Source: Paenibacillus sp. UNC499MF
GTDB taxonomy: Bacteria; Bacillota; Bacilli; Paenibacillales; NBRC-103111
NCBI RefSeq assembly: GCF_900107975.1
Contig: NZ_FNVF01000022.1
Span: forward strand, 1 to 59,706
DNA length: 59,706 bases
Direction: 5' to 3'
Shown: positions 17,884 to 29,637 of the stretch, piece after piece
Numbering within the stretch: position 1 is the first letter of the stretch
Layout of the letters: each line of letters begins with the position of its first letter
Notes under the pieces: generated by a model
What the model saw: only the letters and a program-made list of their open reading frames with translations
Told to the model about the DNA's origin: nothing
Database searches by the model: none
Translations under genes and position numbers: made by a program

Positions 17884-18426
17884 TTACTTCACAAACGGCA
17901 TTCCGAGTTGGGTAAGCAGTTCACGAGCTTCTTCGTCCGTTTTCGCAGTTGTTACGATAACGATGTCCATACCACGAACTTTATCAATTTGATCGTATTC
18001 GATCTCTGGGAAGATCAATTGTTCTTTAAGACCCAGCGTGTAGTTACCGCGTCCGTCGAACGCTTTGGAGGAAACTCCACGGAAGTCACGTACGCGCGGA
18101 AGCGATACGTTGAACAATTTGTCCAGGAATTGATACATGCGTTGGCCGCGCAGTGTTACTTTAACGCCGATCGGCATGTTCTCACGAAGTTTGAAACCCG
18201 CGATGGATTTCTTCGCACGAGTGATTACCGGTTTTTGACCCGCAATTTTTTGCAGATCCTCTACGGCACTGTCGAGCACCTTGGAGTTCGATACAGCCTC
18301 ACCAACCCCCATGTTGATGACTACTTTCTCGATCTTAGGAACTTGCATAACAGTAGTGTAGTTAAACTTCTGCATCAGAGCAGGAGTGATTTCATTCAAG
18401 AAACGATCTTTCATTCTTGCTGCCAT
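17884..18426 (-). CDS. rplE: 50S ribosomal protein L5
   Basis: A 180-residue L5 that binds 5S rRNA and contacts P-site tRNA through its loop. It is recognised by [29 protein letters not shown] and the C-terminal [18 protein letters not shown] 18426 with AAAGGAGG 7 nt upstream was chosen over an upstream in-frame start. Confidence 0.97.
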   Translation of the reverse strand: MAARMKDRFLNEITPALMQKFNYTTVMQVPKIEKVVINMGVGEAVSNSKVLDSAVEDLQKIAGQKPVITRAKKSIAGFKLRENMPIGVKVTLRGQRMYQFLDKLFNVSLPRVRDFRGVSSKAFDGRGNYTLGLKEQLIFPEIEYDQIDKVRGMDIVIVTTAKTDEEARELLTQLGMPFVK

Positions 18427-18455
18427 TCTGGTGCCTCCTTTCCGCACTTAGTCGA

Positions 18456-18809
18456 TTAATCGATAGCTTCGCCGGATTTTTTCGCAATACGTACTTTAGT
18501 TCCGTTTTCAAGGACCTTGTAACCTACACGAGTCGGTTTGCCGCTCTTAGGATCCACGAGCATTACGTTGGAAGCGTGAATTGCAGCTTCTTGAGTAATG
18601 ATTCCGCCTTGAGGGTTTTGCTGGGAAGGTTTCGCATGTTTCTTGATCATGTTCACGCCTTCGACCAGAACACGATTTTCACGCGGGTAAGCTGCGAGAA
18701 CGCGACCTTTCTTACCTTTGTCTTTGCCGGAGATAACAAAAACTGTGTCGTCTTTCTTTACATGCAGTTTATGGTTATGAGACTCAAGTCTCTTTTTCGT
18801 TCTTGGCAT
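18456..18809 (-). CDS. rplX: 50S ribosomal protein L24
   Basis: A 117-residue L24 with the N-terminal KOW motif [18 protein letters not shown]. It starts 50S assembly by binding the 5' region of 23S rRNA. Start [19 protein letters not shown] follows AGGAGGTG. The rplN-rplX gap is 101 bp, larger than its neighbours, and shows only the rplX ribosome-binding site. Confidence 0.96.
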   Translation of the reverse strand: MPRTKKRLESHNHKLHVKKDDTVFVISGKDKGKKGRVLAAYPRENRVLVEGVNMIKKHAKPSQQNPQGGIITQEAAIHASNVMLVDPKSGKPTRVGYKVLENGTKVRIAKKSGEAID

Positions 18810-18910
18810 GTTGATTACACCTCCTAAGCTTTCGTATGAAAGCTAACTTCGTAAGAGCTGCCGGACTTTCCAGAAGAAAGCCGCGCCGCAATTTAATTGT
18901 GCTGCCTGTG

Positions 18911-19279
18911 TTAGATAACCTCAGGAGCAAGAGAAACGATCTTCATGAAGTCTCTATCACGAAGTTCACGAGCAACTGGTCCGAAAATACGAGTTCCACG
19001 AGGGCTCTTATCATCTTTTACGATAACTGCCGCGTTCTCATCAAATGTGATGTAAGATCCGTCTTTACGACGAGCTCCGCTCTTCGTACGAACGATAACC
19101 GCTTTGACCACATCACCTTTTTTGACAACGCCCCCTGGTGTTGCTTCTTTCACAGAGCAGATGATCAAATCACCGATATTGCCTACACGACGACCAGTAC
19201 CGCCAAGCACACGAATGCACATCAGCTGTTTCGCACCGGAGTTGTCCGCAACCTTCAAACGAGATAATGGTTGAATCAT
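18911..19279 (-). CDS. rplN: 50S ribosomal protein L14
   Basis: A 122-residue L14, full length. Signature sequences are [20 protein letters not shown] and the central [20 protein letters not shown]. It forms part of bridge B8 at the subunit interface and is the docking site for RsfS. Confidence 0.97.
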   Translation of the reverse strand: MIQPLSRLKVADNSGAKQLMCIRVLGGTGRRVGNIGDLIICSVKEATPGGVVKKGDVVKAVIVRTKSGARRKDGSYITFDENAAVIVKDDKSPRGTRIFGPVARELRDRDFMKIVSLAPEVI

Positions 19280-19311
19280 GTTAGTCCCTCCTTTCGGATT
19301 ATACCTGTTGG

Positions 19312-19575
19312 TTAAACAATAACTGCTTTTTCAACGATCTCAACGAGACGGAAACGCTTGTCTTTAGACAATGGGCGAGTTTCCATGATTTTCACGGTGT
19401 CGCCAATTTGCGCTTCATTGTTCTCATCGTGAGCTTTAAACTTCTTCGTATATTTAATCCGCTTGTGGTACAAGTCGTGTTTTTTGTAAGTTTCCACGGC
19501 AACAACGATGGTTTTATCCATTTTGTCGCTGACCACTTTACCGGTTTGGACTTTACGTTCGTTACGCTCTGCCAT
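19312..19575 (-). CDS. rpsQ: 30S ribosomal protein S17
   Basis: An 87-residue OB-fold S17. Signature sequences are [17 protein letters not shown] and the C-terminal [16 protein letters not shown]. It binds early to the 5' domain of 16S rRNA. Confidence 0.96.
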   Translation of the reverse strand: MAERNERKVQTGKVVSDKMDKTIVVAVETYKKHDLYHKRIKYTKKFKAHDENNEAQIGDTVKIMETRPLSKDKRFRLVEIVEKAVIV

Positions 19576-19601
19576 ATACGAGCCCTCCCTTCTGAATTTG
19601 C

Positions 19602-19799
19602 TTAACCAATCCCGAGTTCTCTTTCACGCAAAACTGTTTTCGCACGGGCGATTTCTTTGCGCAGCTTCTGAATTTGAACCGGGTTATCCAGTTGTCCGGT
19701 AGCTAGTTGAAAACGGAGGTTAAAAAGTTCTTCCTTAAAGCCGTTAATTCTTTGTTCAATCTCAGCAGTGGTTAAGTTGCGGAATTCACTAGCCTTCAT
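19602..19799 (-). CDS. rpmC: 50S ribosomal protein L29
   Basis: A 65-residue two-helix L29 near the peptide exit. Signature sequences are [18 protein letters not shown] and [16 protein letters not shown]. The family start is ATG 19799, so the 5' end overlaps the rplP 3' end by 11 nt; overlap suggests coupled translation. Confidence 0.95.
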   Translation of the reverse strand: MKASEFRNLTTAEIEQRINGFKEELFNLRFQLATGQLDNPVQIQKLRKEIARAKTVLRERELGIG

Positions 19800-20223
19800 G
19801 TGCTTCACCACCCACTTCTTCTTTCTTCACGAACTTACATTTAACGGGAAGCTTGTGCATAGCAAGACGCATAGCTTCGCGAGCAACTTCTTCGCTAACA
19901 CCAGCAAGCTCGAACATAACTTTACCTGGTTTTACTACGCTAACCCATTTCTCAACGTTACCTTTACCGCTACCCATCCGAACTTCAAGAGGCTTTTGGG
20001 TAATTGGCTTCGAAGGGAAGATTTTGATCCACACTTTACCGCCACGCTTGATGTAACGAGTCATGGCAATACGTGCTGCTTCGATCTGACGGTTTGTGAT
20101 CCACGCAGGCTCGAGAGCCTGGAGACCGAATTCACCGAAAACAACTTCAGTGCCGCCTTTAGCGCGACCTTTCATTTTACCGCGGTGTTCTTTGCGGTGT
20201 TTTACACGTTTAGGTACTAACAT
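19789..20223 (-). CDS. rplP: 50S ribosomal protein L16
   Basis: A 144-residue L16 that helps form the A-site tRNA pocket. Signature sequences are [17 protein letters not shown] and the [20 protein letters not shown] core. It starts 2 bp after rpsC and overlaps rpmC. Confidence 0.97.
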   Translation of the reverse strand: MLVPKRVKHRKEHRGKMKGRAKGGTEVVFGEFGLQALEPAWITNRQIEAARIAMTRYIKRGGKVWIKIFPSKPITQKPLEVRMGSGKGNVEKWVSVVKPGKVMFELAGVSEEVAREAMRLAMHKLPVKCKFVKKEEVGGEAHEG

Positions 20224-20225
20224 GA

Positions 20226-20888
20226 TTAGTTGCCTCCTTCCGATTGAGCCTTTTTCTTAGCTGTCGGAAGTACCTCTCCACGATAGATCCATACTTTCAC
20301 GCCGATCCGTCCGTAGGTCGTGTGCGCTTCAGCTGTACCATAATCGATATCCGCACGAAGCGTGTGGAGTGGAACTGTTCCTTCGCTGTATCCTTCCGTA
20401 CGGGCAATCTCCGCTCCGCCCAGACGACCGCTGGTCGAAACTTTAATACCTTTAGCTCCCGCTCTTTGCGTTCTTTGCATCGCTTGTTTCATAGCACGAC
20501 GGAAAGACACGCGGCGCTCAAGCTGCTGTGCAATGCTTTCTGCAACAAGGACAGCGTCAAGCTCAGGGTTTTTCACTTCTGCAATGTTGATGTGTACCTT
20601 CTTGCCTGTCATGTTGGCAATGTAGTTACGGATGTTTTCAACTTCCGATCCACCTTTACCGATAACCATACCAGGTTTAGCTGTATGAATCGTCACGTTA
20701 ACGCGATTAGCCGCGCGCTCGATATCGATATGGGACACTGCAGAATCTTTCAGCTTGTTCTTCAGATATTCACGAATTTTAACGTCTTCCATCAGCAGGT
20801 CGCCGAAATCTTTCTCAGCATACCATTTGGATTCCCAATCGCGAATAATACCAATTCTAAGACCCACCGGGCTTACTTTTTGACCCAC
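20226..20888 (-). CDS. rpsC: 30S ribosomal protein S3
   Basis: A 220-residue S3 at the mRNA entry channel. It begins [20 protein letters not shown] after a GTG start with AAGGAGGG upstream. The KH domain carries [13 protein letters not shown], and the C-terminal domain ends in a Lys/Gln-rich tail. Confidence 0.97.
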   Translation of the reverse strand: MGQKVSPVGLRIGIIRDWESKWYAEKDFGDLLMEDVKIREYLKNKLKDSAVSHIDIERAANRVNVTIHTAKPGMVIGKGGSEVENIRNYIANMTGKKVHINIAEVKNPELDAVLVAESIAQQLERRVSFRRAMKQAMQRTQRAGAKGIKVSTSGRLGGAEIARTEGYSEGTVPLHTLRADIDYGTAEAHTTYGRIGVKVWIYRGEVLPTAKKKAQSEGGN

Positions 20889-20901
20889 ACGTTATCCCTC
20901 C

Positions 20902-21234
20902 TTATTTCTCAGATACCACAACAGTGATGTGGCTGGTACGTTTATTGATACGGCTTGCACGACCCATCGCACGAGGGCGGAATCTTTTCATGATTGGACC
21001 GTGGTTCACATAAACTTCACTAATAACAAGTTTGTTAGGATCCATCGAATAGTTGTGCTCAGCGTTGGCAATTGCGGAGTTCAGAACTTTCTCCACGATC
21101 GGAGAAGCTGACTTTGGAGTATGACGAAGGATTGCAACCGCATCGCCTACTTGTTTGCCGCGAATCAAGTCAATTACCAGCTGCACTTTGCGAGGAGCGA
21201 TCCGAACGAATTTAGCAGCAGCTTTAGCTTGCAT
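20902..21234 (-). CDS. rplV: 50S ribosomal protein L22
   Basis: A 110-residue L22 whose beta-hairpin lines the peptide exit tunnel. The hairpin region reads [19 protein letters not shown] with no insertion or deletion that would suggest macrolide resistance. Confidence 0.97.
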   Translation of the reverse strand: MQAKAAAKFVRIAPRKVQLVIDLIRGKQVGDAVAILRHTPKSASPIVEKVLNSAIANAEHNYSMDPNKLVISEVYVNHGPIMKRFRPRAMGRASRINKRTSHITVVVSEK

Positions 21235-21264
21235 AGTAGTACCTCCTCCCAGTAAAAATAACGA

Positions 21265-21543
21265 TTAGCGCTTGCCTGTTTTCTTGTCGTCATCGTGACC
21301 TTTGTACGTACGAGTTGGTGCAAACTCACCGAGTTTGTGTCCGACCATATCTTCCGTTACGTATACAGGCACGTGTTTTCTTCCGTCATACACCGCGATT
21401 GTGTGGCCCACGAATTGCGGGAAAATCGTAGAACGACGAGACCAAGTTTTGATTACCGTTTTCTTGCTCGACTCATTCAGTTCTTCGACCTTTTTCATCA
21501 GGTGTCCGTCGATAAAAGGACCTTTTTTCAAGCTGCGACCCAT
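21265..21543 (-). CDS. rpsS: 30S ribosomal protein S19
   Basis: A 92-residue S19 of the 30S head. Signature sequences are [19 protein letters not shown] and [29 protein letters not shown]-type core (here [17 protein letters not shown]). Confidence 0.97.
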   Translation of the reverse strand: MGRSLKKGPFIDGHLMKKVEELNESSKKTVIKTWSRRSTIFPQFVGHTIAVYDGRKHVPVYVTEDMVGHKLGEFAPTRTYKGHDDDKKTGKR

Positions 21544-21591
21544 TGAAGCCCCTCCCTTCTCTGAACAATAAAATATTCAGATGTGTATAAA

Positions 21592-22422
21592 TTACTTCGT
21601 GCGACGACGTACAATGTACTTGTCAGAAGCTTTGCCTTTTTTACGAGTTTTATAACCGAGTGTCGGTTTGCCCCATGGGGACAACGGAGACTTACGTCCG
21701 ATTGGAGCGCGGCCTTCACCACCACCGTGTGGGTGATCGTTCGGGTTCATTACTACCCCGCGGACTTCTGGTCTCTTACCGAGCCAACGATTACGTCCTG
21801 CTTTACCGATTTTCACGAGCTCGTGATCTTCGTTACCTACAGAACCGATTGTCGCGCGGCAGCCTTTAAGCACTTTGCGAACTTCGCCAGAGGAAAGACG
21901 AATAGTCACGTACACATCTTCTTTACCGAGCAGTTGAGCTTCCGTACCGGCAGCACGAACCAATTGTCCGCCTTTGCCTGGCTTCAACTCAATGTTGTGG
22001 ATAACTGTACCGACCGGAATGTTTTCCAGAGCGAGTGCGTTACCTACTTTAATGTCAGAACCCAATCCGGATTGGATTTGATCGTCGACTTTCAGACCCT
22101 TAGGAGCGATGATGTATCTCTTCTCACCGTCTGCATAGTGGATCAGAGCAATGTTAGCGGAACGGTTTGGATCGTATTCGATCGTAGCAACGCGACCCGG
22201 AATGCCGTCCTTATTGCGTTTGAAGTCGATGATGCGGTATTTACGCTTGTGTCCGCCACCTTGGTGACGAGTAGTGATTTTACCTTGGTTGTTACGACCA
22301 GCTTGTTTGCTCAGAGGAGCAAGCAGGGATTTCTCCGGTACGGATGTCGTGATTTCTTCGAAAGAAGATACCGACATGGCACGTCTTGCTGGAGAGGTCG
22401 GTTTATACTTTTTAATTGGCAC
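21592..22422 (-). CDS. rplB: 50S ribosomal protein L2
   Basis: A 276-residue L2 needed for subunit association and peptidyl-transferase activity. It starts [17 protein letters not shown] after a GTG codon. The conserved catalytic-region His lies in [20 protein letters not shown]. Confidence 0.97.
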   Translation of the reverse strand: MPIKKYKPTSPARRAMSVSSFEEITTSVPEKSLLAPLSKQAGRNNQGKITTRHQGGGHKRKYRIIDFKRNKDGIPGRVATIEYDPNRSANIALIHYADGEKRYIIAPKGLKVDDQIQSGLGSDIKVGNALALENIPVGTVIHNIELKPGKGGQLVRAAGTEAQLLGKEDVYVTIRLSSGEVRKVLKGCRATIGSVGNEDHELVKIGKAGRNRWLGKRPEVRGVVMNPNDHPHGGGEGRAPIGRKSPLSPWGKPTLGYKTRKKGKASDKYIVRRRTK

Positions 22423-22452
22423 CTGTGTTACCTCCTTACTTTAGAGATATTG

Positions 22453-22743
22453 TTATACCGTTTCAAAGAACTCCAGCTCTTTGCTGTCCGCGCTAAGTGT
22501 CACGATGGCTTTCTTCCATTCGGAAGTGTAACCGGAGTGACGTCCTTGACGCTTCGGTTTCGCTGGCATTCTGAGTGTGTTCACGTTCGATACTTTTACT
22601 TTGAAAATCTGTTCGATCGCTTGCTTGATTTCCGTTTTGTTAGCGCGGATTTCAACTTCGAACACATATTTCTTGTCAGCCATCATTTCCGTAGAACGTT
22701 CCGTGATGACCGGGCGCTTGATAATATCGCGTGGGTTCTTCAT
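22453..22743 (-). CDS. rplW: 50S ribosomal protein L23
   Basis: A 96-residue L23 at the tunnel exit, a docking site for trigger factor and SRP. It is recognised by [16 protein letters not shown] and [16 protein letters not shown]. The start overlaps the rplD stop by 4 nt (ATGA). Confidence 0.97.
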   Translation of the reverse strand: MKNPRDIIKRPVITERSTEMMADKKYVFEVEIRANKTEIKQAIEQIFKVKVSNVNTLRMPAKPKRQGRHSGYTSEWKKAIVTLSADSKELEFFETV

Positions 22744-23366
22744 TGCGCAAGCACCTCCTCTACCTTCTGAACCGCATCCTTCGTAATGATCAATTTGTCA
22801 TGAACCATTACGTCGAGTACGTTGATTCCATCAGCAACGACGAATTTAACTCCAGGAATATTACGTGCGGAGAGAGCAACACTATCTTCGTAAGAAGCAG
22901 CAACCACGAGAGCTTTACGCTCTACATTGAGGTTTTTCAAAATAGCTACGAATTCTTTCGTTTTCGGAGCGTTCATTTGAAGCTGATCCAGAACGATAAT
23001 GTCGTTATCAATTACCTTCGAGGACAGGGCCGACTTGATTGCAAGACGACGAACCTTCTTAGGCAGTTTGTAACCATAGCTGCGAGGAGTCGGTCCGAAT
23101 ACGACACCGCCACCCTTCCATTGTGGAGCACGGATACTACCTTGACGAGCACGGCCAGTACCTTTCTGCTTCCACGGCTTACGTCCGCCGCCGCGTACTT
23201 CAGAACGTCCTTTAACCTTGTGGGTTCCTTGACGAACGGATGCTTGCTGGAGCAAAACAGCTTCATGCAGAGCGTGTACGTGAGGTTCGATACCGAACAC
23301 TGCATCAGACAGTTCTACTTCACCGACTTGCGAGCCGGATACATTATAAAGAGCTACTTTTGGCAT
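22740..23366 (-). CDS. rplD: 50S ribosomal protein L4
   Basis: A 208-residue L4. The extended tunnel loop contains [19 protein letters not shown] with the conserved Lys/Arg residues near the macrolide site. L4 is the S10-operon repressor in E. coli; Firmicutes are reported to differ, and a structured S10 leader is nonetheless present upstream of rpsJ. Confidence 0.97.
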   Translation of the reverse strand: MPKVALYNVSGSQVGEVELSDAVFGIEPHVHALHEAVLLQQASVRQGTHKVKGRSEVRGGGRKPWKQKGTGRARQGSIRAPQWKGGGVVFGPTPRSYGYKLPKKVRRLAIKSALSSKVIDNDIIVLDQLQMNAPKTKEFVAILKNLNVERKALVVAASYEDSVALSARNIPGVKFVVADGINVLDVMVHDKLIITKDAVQKVEEVLAQ

Positions 23367-23382
23367 CAGTCTTCCTCCTTTC

Positions 23383-24006
23383 TTACTTTTTCACCGCGGA
23401 TTTCACGCTAACGTAGCTGTTTCTAGGACCAGGAATGGAGCCTTTAACAAGAATTACGTTGCGTTCCGCATCAACTTTAATAACTTGCAGGTTTTGCAGG
23501 GTTACGGTTTCGCTACCCATATGTCCTGGCAATTTCTTGCCTTTCATTACACGGTTAGCTGCGATGGAACCCATCGAACCCGGTCCACGATGATATCGGG
23601 AGCCGTGAGACATTGGACCAGTGTGCTGATTGTGTCTTTTGATAACGCCTTGGAATCCTTTACCTTTGGAAGTACCGGATACGTCAACAAATTCACCCTC
23701 GCTGAAAAGATCAGCATTCAGCTCTTGACCAACTTCATACTCACCCAGTGCCACTCCACGAAATTCTTTAACGTAGCGCTTAGGAGCAGTGTTCGCCTTC
23801 TTGGCATGACCAATTTCAGGCTTAGTTGCATTTTTCTCTTTCTTGTCCGCGAAACCGATTTGGATCGATTCGTAACCGTCGTTATCCACATCTTTCTTCT
23901 GCAGAACCACACAAGGTCCAGCTTGGATAACAGTGACAGGTACTACGTTTCCTTCCGGTGTAAACACTTGAGTCATTCCAAGTTTTTTACCTAAGATACC
24001 TTTCAT
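23383..24006 (-). CDS. rplC: 50S ribosomal protein L3
   Basis: A 207-residue L3 near the peptidyl-transferase centre. It is recognised by [15 protein letters not shown] and the central [20 protein letters not shown] containing the conserved Gln. The family start ATG 24006 was chosen over an upstream ATG three codons earlier. Confidence 0.97.
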   Translation of the reverse strand: MKGILGKKLGMTQVFTPEGNVVPVTVIQAGPCVVLQKKDVDNDGYESIQIGFADKKEKNATKPEIGHAKKANTAPKRYVKEFRGVALGEYEVGQELNADLFSEGEFVDVSGTSKGKGFQGVIKRHNQHTGPMSHGSRYHRGPGSMGSIAANRVMKGKKLPGHMGSETVTLQNLQVIKVDAERNVILVKGSIPGPRNSYVSVKSAVKK

Positions 24007-24051
24007 CGTTGACACCTCTTTTCCTTTTCGTTTCTTCTATATATAGAAGCT

Positions 24052-24498
<447 letters not shown>

Positions 24499-24527
24499 AT
24501 TATATCGAATACCAAAGATAAATGCAA
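24499..24527 (-). promoter_or_regulatory. sigma-A promoter of the S10-spc-alpha cluster
   Basis: Minus strand: -35 TTGCAT (24522-24527), 17-bp spacer, -10 TATAAT (24499-24504). A T-rich 15-mer (TTTTTGTTTCTAGAT) lies about 20 bp further upstream and recurs ahead of rpsL. Confidence 0.8.
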
Positions 24528-24685
24528 CATTTTTATACGACAAATATCTAGAAACAAAAAGGTTTCCGAAAATGTCGCTTTCATGTGCATAATCGTTCGA
24601 TTTTCTTTATGAATCGTGTGCTTGTTGATGTCTTGCCGCTGGATGTGTCTGACCGAACTTTATTGACCGATTAATAGCTTTCATA

Positions 24686-24719
24686 TAAAAAGGCCCCGCC
24701 ACCAAGGGCAGGGCCTTCG
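24686..24719 (-). terminator. intrinsic terminator after tuf
   Basis: On the minus strand AAGGCCCTGCCC and GGCGGGGCCTTTTT pair around a TTGGT loop and end in five T. It is about 70 bp downstream of the tuf stop and separates the str and S10 operons. Confidence 0.9.
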
Positions 24720-24789
24720 TCTTACTTCGTTACAGTACAGGGGTCTCGTTACAGTACGTGTTTCATATGAAGATCGTCGTCAGACGAAA

Positions 24790-25980
24790 TTATTTGCTGA
24801 TTGTTGCTACTGCGCCGGCGCCAACAGTACGGCCGCCTTCACGGATCGCGAACTTAGTACCTTGCTCGATAGCGATTGGGTTGATCAGTTCTACCGTTAC
24901 AGTGATGTTATCACCAGGCATAACCATTTCAGTTCCTTCTGGCAGGGTGATGATACCCGTTACGTCAGTTGTACGGAAGTAGAACTGAGGACGGTAACCT
25001 GTGAAGAAAGGCTTATGACGGCCACCCTCTTCTTTAGTCAGAACGTAGATTTGTGCAGAAAAGTTAGTGTGCGGGTTAACGGAACCCGGCTTCGAAAGAA
25101 CTTGTCCGCGCTCGATGTCTTTACGGTCTACACCACGAAGCAGTGCGCCGATGTTGTCACCAGCTTGAGCGGAATCAAGAAGCTTACGGAACATTTCTAC
25201 GCCTGTAACTACGCATTTGCGAGTTTCTTCAGCGATACCAACGATTTCAACTTCGTCTTGTACTTTAACAGTACCACGCTCTACACGGCCTGTAGCAACT
25301 GTACCACGACCTGTGATGGAGAATACGTCCTCGACAGGCATAAGGAAAGGCTTGTCAGTTTCGCGTTCTGGAGTTGGGATGTAAGTATCAACTTGCTCGA
25401 AGAGCTCGATGATTTTGTCAGCCCATTCGCCGTCTGGGTTTTGCAGAGCTTCACGAGCGGAACCACGAATGATCGGAGTGTCGTCGCCTGGGAACTCATA
25501 CTCGGAAAGAAGATCACGGATCTCCATTTCAACCAGTTCAAGAAGCTCTTCGTCTTCAACCATGTCGCATTTGTTCATGAATACGACGATGTAAGGAACG
25601 CCTACTTGACGGGAAAGAAGGATGTGTTCGCGAGTTTGCGGCATAGGGCCGTCAGCTGCGGATACAACCAGGATCGCTCCGTCCATTTGAGCCGCGCCAG
25701 TGATCATGTTTTTAACATAGTCGGCGTGACCTGGGCAGTCAACGTGAGCGTAGTGACGGTTAGGAGTCTCGTACTCAACGTGTGCTGTGGAGATTGTGAT
25801 ACCACGCTCGCGCTCTTCTGGTGCTTTGTCGATTTGGTCGAATGCTACTGCGGATCCACCATATCTTTTGGACAGTACGTTTGTGATCGCAGCTGTCAGA
25901 GTTGTTTTACCGTGGTCGACGTGACCAATAGTACCGATATTAACGTGCGGTTTATTACGTTCGAATTTAGCCTTTGCCAT
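24790..25980 (-). CDS. tuf: elongation factor Tu
   Basis: A 396-residue EF-Tu that carries aminoacyl-tRNA to the ribosome. GTPase motifs are [13 protein letters not shown], the switch I Thr in [22 protein letters not shown] and NKCD. Domains 2 and 3 follow, with kirromycin-region sequence typical of sensitive proteins. The start is [16 protein letters not shown] at 25980. It is the last gene of the str operon. Confidence 0.98.
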   Translation of the reverse strand: MAKAKFERNKPHVNIGTIGHVDHGKTTLTAAITNVLSKRYGGSAVAFDQIDKAPEERERGITISTAHVEYETPNRHYAHVDCPGHADYVKNMITGAAQMDGAILVVSAADGPMPQTREHILLSRQVGVPYIVVFMNKCDMVEDEELLELVEMEIRDLLSEYEFPGDDTPIIRGSAREALQNPDGEWADKIIELFEQVDTYIPTPERETDKPFLMPVEDVFSITGRGTVATGRVERGTVKVQDEVEIVGIAEETRKCVVTGVEMFRKLLDSAQAGDNIGALLRGVDRKDIERGQVLSKPGSVNPHTNFSAQIYVLTKEEGGRHKPFFTGYRPQFYFRTTDVTGIITLPEGTEMVMPGDNITVTVELINPIAIEQGTKFAIREGGRTVGAGAVATISK

Positions 25981-26025
25981 GTTAAACAATTCCTCCTCGG
26001 GATAAAGTTTAAGCTTAATTTTATA

Positions 26026-28101
<2,076 letters not shown>

Positions 28102-28136
28102 GGTTTTGTCTCCTTCCTAATTCGAGGATCTGAATC

Positions 28137-28607
28137 CTACCAACGGTAGTGAGCAAACGCTTTGTTCGCTTCCGCCATCTTGTGTACATCTTCACGTTTC
28201 TTAACGGAAGAACCTGTGTTGTTGCTAGCATCGATAATTTCGAAAGCCAGTCTCTCTTCCATGGTTTTCTCACCACGAAGACGAGAGTAGTTTACGAGCC
28301 AACGCAAACCTAATGTCGTACGACGCTCAGGTTTAACTTCGATCGGAACTTGGTAGTTAGCACCGCCGACACGGCGAGATTTAACTTCCAGCACCGGCAT
28401 GATGTTCTTGATGGCTTGTTCGAAAACTTCCATCGGCTCCTTACCGGTACGCTCTTGCACGAGTTCAAATGCGTTATATAGAATCGATTGTGCTACCCCT
28501 CTTTTGCCGTCGATCATGATGCGGTTGATCAGACGAGTAACCAATTTGCTGTTGTAAATCGGATCTGGCAATACGTCTCTGCGTGTTACTGGACCTTTAC
28601 GAGGCAT
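28137..28607 (-). CDS. rpsG: 30S ribosomal protein S7
   Basis: A 156-residue S7 that nucleates the 30S head. It starts [20 protein letters not shown], with the beta-hairpin region [16 protein letters not shown]. In other bacteria S7 represses its own operon. Confidence 0.97.
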   Translation of the reverse strand: MPRKGPVTRRDVLPDPIYNSKLVTRLINRIMIDGKRGVAQSILYNAFELVQERTGKEPMEVFEQAIKNIMPVLEVKSRRVGGANYQVPIEVKPERRTTLGLRWLVNYSRLRGEKTMEERLAFEIIDASNNTGSSVKKREDVHKMAEANKAFAHYRW

Positions 28608-28649
28608 AGTGATCCCCCTTTCCCCAAAAAATAAATGCTTTAAAAATTA

Positions 28650-29069
28650 TTACTTCTTCGCTTTCGGACGCTTCGTACCGTATTTGGAACGAGCTTGCAT
28701 ACGGTTGTTAACACCGGACGTATCCAGTGCACCGCGAACGATGTGGTAACGTACCCCCGGAAGGTCTTTAACCCTTCCGCCGCGAATCAGAACAACACTG
28801 TGTTCTTGCAGGTTGTGTCCGATACCCGGAATGTATGCAGTAACCTCTACACGGTTCGTCAAACGCACACGTGCGTATTTACGAAGTGCGGAGTTCGGTT
28901 TCTTCGGAGTCATTGTACCTACACGAGTACAAACACCACGTTTTTGTGGAGCGCTGATTTCCGTCGACTCTCTTTTCAGGGCGTTGAAACCTCTTTGGAG
29001 AGCTGGGGATTTCGATTTAACGACTTTAGCTTGACGTCCTTTACGAACTAGCTGGTTAATTGTTGGCAT
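28650..29069 (-). CDS. rpsL: 30S ribosomal protein S12
   Basis: A 139-residue S12 at the decoding centre. It contains [11 protein letters not shown] and [14 protein letters not shown], with Lys at both classical streptomycin-resistance positions, so a sensitive phenotype is predicted from this gene. ATG 29069 has GGAGGTGG upstream. A long hairpin lies in the 158-bp gap before it. Confidence 0.98.
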   Translation of the reverse strand: MPTINQLVRKGRQAKVVKSKSPALQRGFNALKRESTEISAPQKRGVCTRVGTMTPKKPNSALRKYARVRLTNRVEVTAYIPGIGHNLQEHSVVLIRGGRVKDLPGVRYHIVRGALDTSGVNNRMQARSKYGTKRPKAKK

Positions 29070-29151
29070 GCCGCCACCTCCTCTCTAGCATTTGTTACTT
29101 CCTTTATTGCAAGCCCACAGATCCAGGCGAGTCGTAAAAAAGCAAAGGAAA

Positions 29152-29216
29152 GTTTTTGTTTTTAGACTCAGCAAAAATAAGCTGGTTATTCTCACATGAA
29201 ATCTAGAAACAAAAAC
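29152..29216 (-). repeat. 15-bp inverted repeat in the ybxF-rpsL gap
   Basis: GTTTTTGTTTTTAGA (29152-29166) and TCTAGAAACAAAAAC (29202-29216) are inverted copies with one mismatch, separated by 35 nt. The loop carries a further CAGC/GCTG mini-stem. It lies in the mRNA between ybxF and rpsL. One arm shares a 15-mer with the S10 promoter region. It is not GC-rich, so it is more likely a regulatory or processing structure than a simple terminator. Confidence 0.6.
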
Positions 29217-29227
29217 ACTCGGCCTTA

Positions 29228-29479
29228 CTATTTATCGACGATCGCAGCCACAGCGGCTCCCACTTCGATTCCGCATGCTTTTCCAAGCAGCTTCATGGAA
29301 TCTACGTAAGTAACCTCTACTCCTGATTTGGTGCAGAGATTAACAATCTTAGTAGTCAATCGCGGATCTGCATCTTTGGCAACAATAACTTCTAATGCCT
29401 GACCAAGCTCGACGCTTTTCGTTGCTTGCTTTGTGCCGACACTTAATTTCGACGCCTGTTTTACTTTGTCATATGTCAT
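29228..29479 (-). CDS. ybxF: L7Ae-family RNA-binding protein YbxF
   Basis: An 83-residue L7Ae/L30e-type protein. These bind kink-turn RNA motifs; B. subtilis YbxF occupies this position before rpsL. Family features are KLSVGTKQATKSVELGQAL and VIVAKDADPRLTTKIVNLC, ending with the conserved GKACGIEVGAA. It is the first gene after a promoter at 29534-29562, so it probably leads the str operon. Confidence 0.92.
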   Translation of the reverse strand: MTYDKVKQASKLSVGTKQATKSVELGQALEVIVAKDADPRLTTKIVNLCTKSGVEVTYVDSMKLLGKACGIEVGAAVAAIVDK

Positions 29480-29533
29480 AATCCCATATCCCCCAAAGAA
29501 CAGGAAAGAATATTAATTTAGGCACACTACGAT

Positions 29534-29562
29534 ATCTTAGCATCTCGGCAGGGTAGTGTCAA
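29534..29562 (-). promoter_or_regulatory. sigma-A promoter of the str operon
   Basis: Minus strand: -35 TTGACA (29557-29562), 17-bp spacer, -10 TAAGAT (29534-29539). It lies between rpoC and ybxF, just after a hairpin, giving ybxF-rpsL-rpsG-fusA-tuf their own start. Confidence 0.72.
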
Positions 29563-29570
29563 GAATATTA

Positions 29571-29612
29571 CCCGTCTCCTTCGATATTTTTTACAAACTC
29601 TCGGGAGACGGG
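29571..29612. terminator. hairpin between rpoC and ybxF
   Basis: CCCGTCTCC (29571-29579) and GGAGACGGG (29604-29612) form a 9-bp stem with a 24-nt loop about 25 bp after the rpoC stop. On the minus strand no T-run follows (the next bases lead into the ybxF promoter); the T-run is on the plus-strand side. It may mark the 3' end of the rpoBC transcript, but terminator strength is uncertain. Confidence 0.45.
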
Positions 29613-29637
29613 CCTTTTATTGCCGAATCAGTTCCGT

